A DNA stretch of 64,000 nucleotides, taken from Epiperipatus broadwayi. Its lineage: Eukaryota > Onychophora > Udeonychophora > Euonychophora > Peripatidae. The notes below the pieces were generated by a model that was not told the DNA's origin, did no database searches, and saw only the letters and a list, made by a program, of their open reading frames with translations. The translations under genes and the position numbers were made by a program. The DNA lies in contig JAQFVV010006648.1 of assembly GCA_028023455.1 (NCBI GenBank), positions 186,001 through 250,000 on the forward strand. The letters run 5' to 3'. Every line of letters starts with the position of its first letter. The stretch's first letter is position 1. Below are positions 55,682 to 64,000 of this stretch, piece after piece.

Positions 55682-58600
55682 CATTTTTACTCACTAGTCC
55701 ATCAAGCTTATGGTTCCTTATTTCTGATCCTAATGTATAAGTAGAGAAGATGAGCATGAATGATAACTCACTGGTTTGAATCCAATTACTTTCATGTTTA
55801 AATTCTGGTATGTTCTTTTAAGCATATAAATGTATCCAAGCCTTTATAACAATAGGTATTTAGTTGATGCAAAATTACATATCACTGACTTTATTTTTCT
55901 TTTCATTGATAATCATGTATAAAGAGAATTTTTTCATTGACAAAAATTCAGCCATATCCAAGTGAATAATAAATGCTAATTTTTTATTTCCAGATTAAGA
56001 AAGTGAAATTTAGGTTGCTTGATATTACACATGAGTTCAGTTGATCAATCTTGTGAAATCATTTGATCTGAAATATGATATCCATATACACATAATTGGG
56101 GTTGATGGATTCTAGATTTTTGACAACAGAATATTTTTTATAGCCGATTTGCACATTTTGTTTTTGTTTTGATGTTTTACACTTTGCTGTATCCCCAGGG
56201 ATTTCATCAATGAATTTGCCCCAACTGAATGGAGAGATAATTAAAATTTTTCTTCTTCCATAGTTTAGAAATTAACCACTTAACCTGTTGACTGTCGTCT
56301 TCATCTCTTGATGAACACAGCTTTAACTCACTCTAAAACTGGCAGTTTTTACATTATCATAGCAAATTTATGCTCATTTTAAAGTTTAAAAAGTACCATA
56401 AGATGTTACCCTCTCTAGAATTATTTTACAAGTAAAAAAATCAATAATATTTAATTTTAAAGTTTAACAATGGGAGAAGTAGGACTTTCCTAGGTCCTGA
56501 TTGGTTGTTTCTCATATTGAACAAAAGGGAGCACTTGTCAACAATTTTCATCACTTCAACTTTTTTGTTTTGATTTTCAAAATGAAAATGAATGTTTTAG
56601 AGTATTTGTTTAGTATTTTTTTGTATATTATAAATTATTTTGATAAAATATGCTGAAAATAAAATTAATTTAGAAAAATAGTTAAGATTTTAGTAAAAAT
56701 TATTTACTTTTACATGAATGTAAATTTAGAAAGAAAATCAATGACATATGTAACATTTTCTAATAGGTTATAAATGTTCTTTTATGTTCTCCAATATAAA
56801 ATATTTTTATAATTATAAATAGAAATTTATTTTTGAAAAACTTTCATTCACTTTCATAATCTGACAAATTATTAATTTGCTTTTTATCAACCAAACCAAA
56901 ACAAATATAATATTAAAAGACAAATATATTTTTACTGCTGATTTTGTAATTGACTAATCAAAAGTTTAGAGTTTTAACTCACTTGATCAACTGCAATTTT
57001 GTGACAGCACAAAGGTTAAACAATAAAATTTGATAAATTTTTAAAGACAGATATAAACATATCCATTCTGGGCAATGACAAAATTACAAGAACTCAAATT
57101 GCAGCATTTCCATTCTATTTATAAGATACTCTTGATGACACTACTGTTACCATGACAACTATTGGAAATCACTCAAATTTTACTTAATGTAAAAATTGTT
57201 CAAGAAAATTTGTCTCCAATTAATAAGTGAAATGGAGATTTTAAAATAATTGGATACAATGAAAATAAAATCCTGTTTTGCAAGTTCAATATTATTTTTC
57301 ATTTTAAATCAAAATAAAAAGTTCATATCACAATTTTTAATACATTTTAATGGATAAAAATATTTTTACATATGTTTTTAATAATAATTTTCTTCTAAAT
57401 TAATTTATAAACAAACATATAGGAAACATAAAACATTTAATTTTGTAATATGTGTTGCTGTGGTGATTGTAATAACAGAAATTGAAATGTGTAATAATGG
57501 ATAAAATATTGATTTTATTCAAGTGGTCTTTTTTTTTTATTCATTTAACTATTTCCAAAATCTGTTTATTTATTCATCTGTTTATATTTTTTTCTGAAAT
57601 TGATCACAACAGATTTATGATTTAATTCTAGAATTAGCAGTAAAAAATATTATTTTAAAGCATTAGGTTACTGTGGTTATCTAGTTAACATTATAATTCA
57701 AGATGTCCATTATTTATAGATCAAGTGAAATGAAAATTAAACAAGGTCAACAAACTTCTTTATTTTTTTTAAATACTGTGACATACAGCATTAATCTGGT
57801 TATTTATAATATATATTGTAATAATATATGAGATGATCACTAAATACACACCCATCTACAGATATTCATATATGTGGCTACATGTTAATGGGACATTTTA
57901 TGTAATGATATCAGAGAAGAATTCTATATTAAGTTTGGTGTCATGCACCATTTTGATAAGTTTCAGATAGGATGCTGATGATCAATAATTACACATTAAG
58001 CCATCAAAAAATGTATTAATGTATCCTTTTTTTAATTTTTATGATAAAAAGTAATAATGACAAAACACAAATGATCCAATGTTTAAATGATATTAAGCCC
58101 ATAAAATTCAACCACGCTTACTTAAGGTATGAATGTAGCAGCAAACTTTCTTTTGTGTGATATTTTGTAATCATAATGTTAACAGTTGCACTGGAAATTA
58201 GAAATTTGAAATTTAAAAAATTATAAGTTTTTTTTTTTTTTTTTGTAAATTTTTTAAATAATAATTAAATGAATTAATAGATTTTTAAAATAGTGGATAC
58301 AGGTATTCTACCATAATTTGTTTGGTTTTTTTTACAATTTTTTTCAGTATCTTTAGAATATAAATTAAATTTGCTTTTGGGAAATTTTAATTATTGCTTA
58401 ATTCCAATGATTTTTATTTTCTGATTTTTTTTAATTTCAAACTAAATAAATCTTTAATGTCAGATATTTTACAGAAAATCAGAGTTTTTAAGATATGGGG
58501 ATTTTTTCATTTGTTTCCAATTGATTAATTTTAGAAAAATAGTGAATAAATTCATATTGTGATCAACATGGATCAAATACAATAAAAATGCAGAATTTAT

Positions 58601-58879
58601 TTTTATATATTGAAAATTATCTACATATAAAGATTAAATAATAGTTTTTACTATACATATATTTACTGAAAACTTTAAGATATAGATGAAATATACATTT
58701 TTACCTGGAAAAAATATAGCAAAAGTAGTTATGAATTTAAAAAAATACAAAGTTTTAAAGTTTTTTTTTTTTTATATTCAGCTTCACCTTTTTCTTCATA
58801 ATTTTTCCATTAGCACTTTTATCTAAAAATTACAAAGTAAACCATTTTCTTTAGCAAAATAGGAAATGAAAAAACAGAC

Positions 58880-58965
58880 AAAACTTTCCATACAGTAGTG
58901 CCACTTGTGGTAAAGTAGGAAATGGTGATCATGTGATATTTCAATGGTTCAAAATAGTATATTGT
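58880..58965. repeat. Remnant of hammerhead repeat family A ends
   Basis: TTCCATACAGTAGTGCCAC (minus-sense landmark of family A) is joined to TAGGAAATGGTGATCATGTG (plus-sense landmark). It is the outer parts of an inverted pair whose centre is deleted. Confidence 0.5.
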
Positions 58966-61159
58966 TATTAGATTTCTAAATAATTGATAATGAATATATG
59001 GCAAATGACTTGTCTTTTTAGCATTTTATGCATATGTAAAATTTTTAAATATTTTGTCTTATCATTGATATCTGAATAAACTTTCATTACATTTTACATA
59101 AATTTTTAGAATTATAATTCCCAACTACTTTTTATTATAAATAATTGAATGATTGCAGGAAGTCCTGAAACAAAAATATTATTCACTAACTAGATAATCT
59201 CTAGTCTAATAAATGATTAATAAAAACACTATTATTATAAATAGAGCTTTAATTCAAACACTTTTAACTTTCATTTCCATCATGCTGGTACTATGCTAAA
59301 CCAAAGAGGTGACTTCTTATTTTTAAAGTTCTAATGTCTATCTCAGGCATTGTATTGCACTTTCAAAAGACATACATTCAATTGCATATTCAGACCCATT
59401 TGTTTGTATTATTCTGTAAAGATAATAAAAAAACATTGTGATAACTGTATAGAAATACTCAAAATAATCATTGTGGGATAATGAAACTTTTATTACATTC
59501 AATAATTATTCAACCATGATACGCAAAATGATGATCAGTGCAGACAAGAAGATTAAAGCCCTCTAATCTAATTTCATAGTAAACGCTTTTTATATAGCGC
59601 ATCTAAATTATCGCATTCCTTTTTTTAAGGTTTTTATTGTATGTTTTAATTTTCAGAGGATGAGTGCTTTTAAAAAGTGTAATTCTTATTTATTAATAAT
59701 TTGTCTTATCCTAGTTTTAATAAGAAATTCTGATTTTCTAAGTAATAAAACGTCTTACTGCATTAAGTTCCATCTTATCTCTTTATAGATATATGATTAG
59801 AGATACAGTATTCTCAGCAAACGCTTAAAAGAGTTTGAAGTTTATAAATACAATATATAACGTAAATTAATATACAATATTTTATTTGCAAATTTCCTTA
59901 CTTACCTCATTTGTTTTCATAAATCAAATATTACTCATCATTTAATTTTTACTATCCCTCCCCCATCAATTTATGTATTAATTAGTCATTTGCTACAGAG
60001 GGTTTTTCAGATATTCATTTCTTTTTAAAAATACATTATTTATTAGTGAGGAAAATATTGTTCATTAATATAATTATAAGATAAAAGATTGTTAAATATT
60101 GTACCAAAAAATTATACAAAAACAATTTTCTTCAATATTCGCCAACATTAACATTTCAAATTAGTGGTGAATCAAATTCATATGTAATTATTAACGTTCA
60201 ATGAAAATTAGTTGATTTAATAAAGAATTTTAAGTTGCATAATTATTCCTTGTAATGAATATTTAACTTTGGAAGTATAATCAGTGTTTCGATTGTAATA
60301 TTTATAAATGAATAAAAATTAGGTTCCTCAAAACAATATTAATTTATATATTATATTAATTTATCACCTAGAAAAAGTTTTTTTTTTTTAAAAAAAAAAA
60401 AAAACATTATGATAAAAAAAGAAGAAAAAGATAAAAGCATTGTTATATTCTCAAAATTTCTAAATTGTCGGAAATAACCTTTGATCTTTTAACTTAAAGG
60501 TAACTACTAAATTATGTTCTTCTTTCGCGAATTGTTAGAAGTAGTAGAGGTTAGATAATTTTTAAAATAAATAAAAAATTAAAACTTTAAATGAAATTAA
60601 TTTATAAAACTTTTATAAATATTATTTTAAAAAGTAAAATAATTTATTTACAATTAATTAAATTTATTAATATAACTTTTAAATATAAAGTCTAAAGCTG
60701 TTTTCAATTACTAATGTTGTTATCAGATGTATTTATTAGTCAAGCCGACATCTAATAAACATCTCATATTATAATTTTTTTTTATTTATTCATGTATGCA
60801 AATTAACAACGTCATCTTTATCAGTGATATGTTAAAAGGCAGATTCTGTACTTCTGTTTCTTCGATCCTTTTTAATTTTTTTTTTTTTTACTTTATTTTT
60901 TTAAACAATTTACAGATATTTATTAATTTTAGATCAATTAATTTATTTCCTCTTTTTGCTGATTTTTTTTCCTTTCGTAATTTTCAAGATGCTTCCAACA
61001 AATTCTTTATGATTGTTTTACTTTGAAATATAAGTCCAATTCAATAATTTTTATTGGTCATTCATTAGAGATAAAGATTATCCGCTTAATAATATTTCTC
61101 TAACGTAATTTTCACTGTACCACTTTCACTCAAAGTATCCGTTTTTAACACCCTGCAGT

Positions 61160-61270
61160 ATGATGTAATCACAAACATATGCCCACAGACATATGAAAGA
61201 GATGTATAATTCCTAAAATGAAAATTTCATGCTGAATCACCTCTCTTAAGTTGGTCCAGATCCCAGTCTC
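61160..61270 (-). repeat. Decayed hammerhead repeat family D
   Basis: Minus strand: ATCTGGACCAACTTAAGAGA, then TTCAGCATGAAA and ATGTTTGTG, matching family D around its hammerhead, with the CTGATGA core altered to CTTAAGA. Confidence 0.45.
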
Positions 61271-64000
61271 TTATACATGTCTTTATCATCGTTTAGTATA
61301 TATATTCAAAATTACCTCAAATACACAACTCAACCAGACTAGCCAAGAAAATAAACTCTAAAACACTAACAGTGGTTTTACTGCTACAATCAGAATAATC
61401 AAATGTAAAGAACTACAAAATAACAACATATTTAAACTAAAGATTGCCCACAATTTTTTTTACTTCCCATACACCCTTAATATTAAAAGAACCTTTAAAT
61501 ATGTTAATTGCTTCAGAATCATAAATTTTTAATAATAAAGATTATTTTATTTTTTATATTTCATTTCTCTCATATATATATATATATATCCAATTGGTAC
61601 AGCTTAATTGATAAGTGTCAACCTTACTGCCTTTACAACTTTGACACAAACCACTTGATAGAAATATATTAATAATTTTTATTAGTCATTCATTAGACTA
61701 GAAATTATCCAGTTATTTATTTTTTTCACTTTGTAATTTTTGTAAAAATAAATAAACACTTCTTCATTTATACTTTTCACTATTTTATCATTACTAAGGC
61801 TCCTTCCACCTTATTTTTTTTTATTTGCTTTCAAATTCACATCTCTAAAGTTTTCAGTCTTTAACTTTTTTTTTCTAATTGTTCAAAGTCTTTTCATGTA
61901 AAATATTTTTTTTTAGTAATAAATCTTTTCTTATTAAAAACTTATTTAATTGATGCAATTTTCTCAGTATATTTGTCACTGTTTTCATTATATGACATAC
62001 AACTATGTATATACAATGGAGTCTTATTCAATGAAATAATTGGTTCCAGATGCACATTTGTTAAATGGTATATTCATTCACTGATACTTTCAAATATTCA
62101 TATATTTAGGAATAATTTGTTTCTGATCCATACCCTAGAGCAAGCATATCCATTTAAACAAGAAAAAATAATATGAAATCAAAATATAAGTGTAAATTAC
62201 ATGTGAAAGTAATTTATTATTCTACTTTTATATACTGCATTGACAATTAAAATTGAGTTTTTAAAAATATAAAAAATGTTACATTGATAATATTACCACC
62301 ATTTGTTATTTATTAATCCATATTAATATATTTCTTTCTGTTCCATGCTATTACAGTATAATTGCTTAATCTGGAAATTCCCTTTACCCTGTGAATTTTT
62401 TACTTCATCCTTATTTTTTGAAAAAGTTTTTCATATTCAAAGCTCATATCTCTGTTAGTTTTAGTGCTTTTCAACTTGAAAATCATTTCTTTCCAAATGT
62501 TAAGCTTTATTTTTCAAATTCAATTTGCTGATCCATGGCTAAAATTATTATGCAGTATGTAATATTGAAATATTACAGCCAGGATAAATTGGTAATATAA
62601 CCCTTAGAAAATGTCAGAAAGAAGTCCAGTGAACAAGTCAAAAACACCTAAAATGAATTGCACTTGCTGTGTTAGGTCAATGACTTTTATGGTAATATTT
62701 CTATTTGGTGATCTAGCTTATTTTCTTTTAAGAATTATAGTAGCTATTCTTCAGATTATATTATTAATTTTATGATTATGAGCCAGTACTTAATGTGACT
62801 GTTTACCTCAAAGATGGAATTGATAGTTCTACTTTAAATTACTCTTCTGTGGTAAAAATCTGAAGAGATGAGTATTTTCCAGTAGTTGGTAAAGATGATT
62901 TTGGTTCTTTATTGTCCAATTTGTGAGATTACTTCAGAAAACTTTTGGATTAACAAAAGACATGATTCTTTACATAGTTTAATTTTTGATTATTTTTACA
63001 CACTAATTGTACAATAATTTTTAAAACTAAAATATAAACTTTGATTTTATTGATACAAGTGGTGATCACTTTTCATACTTAATTGGTTCCTGAAATATGT
63101 ATGAAAGTTGAAATGTATGAAATTAGAGCAATATTTAAAAAAAAAAAACATCAAAAAGTGCTTTTTTTTTAATATTTATTTTTTAATGAGTATTTTGGCA
63201 TCATAAATAACACTTTATTGATTAGTATCTGGTGTTTTTTTTTATAAATTTATCAAGAGATAGTGGAATTGTACTCTTTTTTTTTGATAAAAAGTTCTGT
63301 AACATGCTGGGGTTTTTCTATTGCCCTAGTATGAAATAATGAATTGTACAAAAGTAGAATTATGAATGTCAAGGACCTTATGTGTATATTTTAATTTTGC
63401 CTATAATGTTAACAAAGAAAATTATTGCCATAGGATAACCATACCTTGTGAATCTGAACATTGACATTTTATTAAAAATTATAAATGCAATTTTAATATT
63501 TTATAATAGATTTTTATACTATTCCTATTTTAAAAATAAATTTCAGTCAATAAAGTCTCTCTTAATTTTTTCTCGAGTCACATACTTGATTTCTTCCCAG
63601 GTACAATAATGAAAAGGCTTTTTGTTCTCATTAAATATTCTTTTTTTTTCAGTATTTGCAAACTTCAGTATAATTTTTAGAATGTTTTTTGTTTGTAAAC
63701 TTAAATTTCTACAAAAATCAAGTCCAATTTATTGAGTTTTGGTTTAGAGTGAATGTTTAATACTAAAATCTAGGAGCTAATGGTAGAAAATGTCACCCTG
63801 TTAGAGAGTTAAAGTTTAAAAATAAACTTTCTTTTTCCCATGTAAAATTATTTTAGTATTTTAATATATTTTCATTATTTCTAATGATATTTTTCTAAAA
63901 ATAATTGTATTTTACCATGTACATTTATTGATTTACTTATTTTGTTTTTAGTATTATAGTAGCAATTGAATAATAGTTTTTTTATTTAACCCTGCATGGT

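Larger units (their letters stand above)
54591..64000. other. Very AT-rich intergenic DNA, no gene recognised
   Basis: No credible ORF. Small items: a 62-bp direct duplication at 55573-55681; a family A remnant at about 58880-58960; a T run facing an A run at 60379-60404; a family D remnant at about 61160-61270; a TA run at about 61572-61588. Poly-T and poly-A tracts are frequent. Confidence 0.5.

Overview
This window looks like nuclear DNA from an animal. It is very AT-rich and gene-poor, full of microsatellites, and dominated by retroelements that encode a reverse transcriptase plus a GIY-YIG endonuclease (Penelope-like elements, PLEs). Only one clear host gene is visible: a single-exon class A GPCR at 29537-30517 with a splice acceptor just upstream. 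The mix of PLEs, hammerhead ribozymes, tRNA-derived SINEs and very long tetranucleotide repeats suggests a marine invertebrate, possibly a mollusc such as a cephalopod. That placement is inference and is not proven by any one gene.

Layout. 1-0.8 kb: decayed PLE tail. 4.49-9.15 kb: a composite family-1 PLE (one near full-length copy, one tandem partial copy, one inverted partial copy) bounded by a 15-bp target-site duplication. 13.0-18.3 kb: a cluster of decayed PLEs of two further families. 18.4-19.5 kb: two units of a hammerhead-bearing repeat around a 316-bp ATCT microsatellite. 20.7-21.6 kb: a 402-bp tandem repeat with one hammerhead per unit. 22.4-25.8 kb: remains of a possible LTR-type retroelement, interrupted by a SINE (18-bp target duplication) and another hammerhead element. 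29.0-30.5 kb: an inverted pair of hammerhead repeats, then the GPCR. 35.6-36.4 kb: probable solo LTR. 38.7-40.1 kb: a SINE and four hammerhead-repeat copies. 43.3-44.8 kb: an inverted hammerhead pair and a PLE fragment. 46.3-47.0 kb: an inverted hammerhead pair with a 13-bp target duplication. 50.1-52.5 kb: two inverted PLE copies with 1,063-bp arms and open reading frames. 52.9-54.6 kb: a foldback element. 55-64 kb: AT-rich DNA with almost nothing recognisable.

The main theme is a community of self-cleaving retroelements. Autonomous PLEs carry hammerhead-like motifs in their 3' regions, and several short non-autonomous families carry better preserved hammerheads in units of about 400 bp. Most intact motifs have a short self-complementary helix III, which suggests they work as RNA dimers. 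Several elements from unrelated families share the same head-to-head inverted layout, and two such composites are bounded by target-site duplications, so they probably inserted as single units. In family 1 the hammerhead-like motif lies directly after a tRNA-like segment with good A and B boxes. All ribozyme calls come from reading core motifs and helices by eye and have not been tested by folding or activity.
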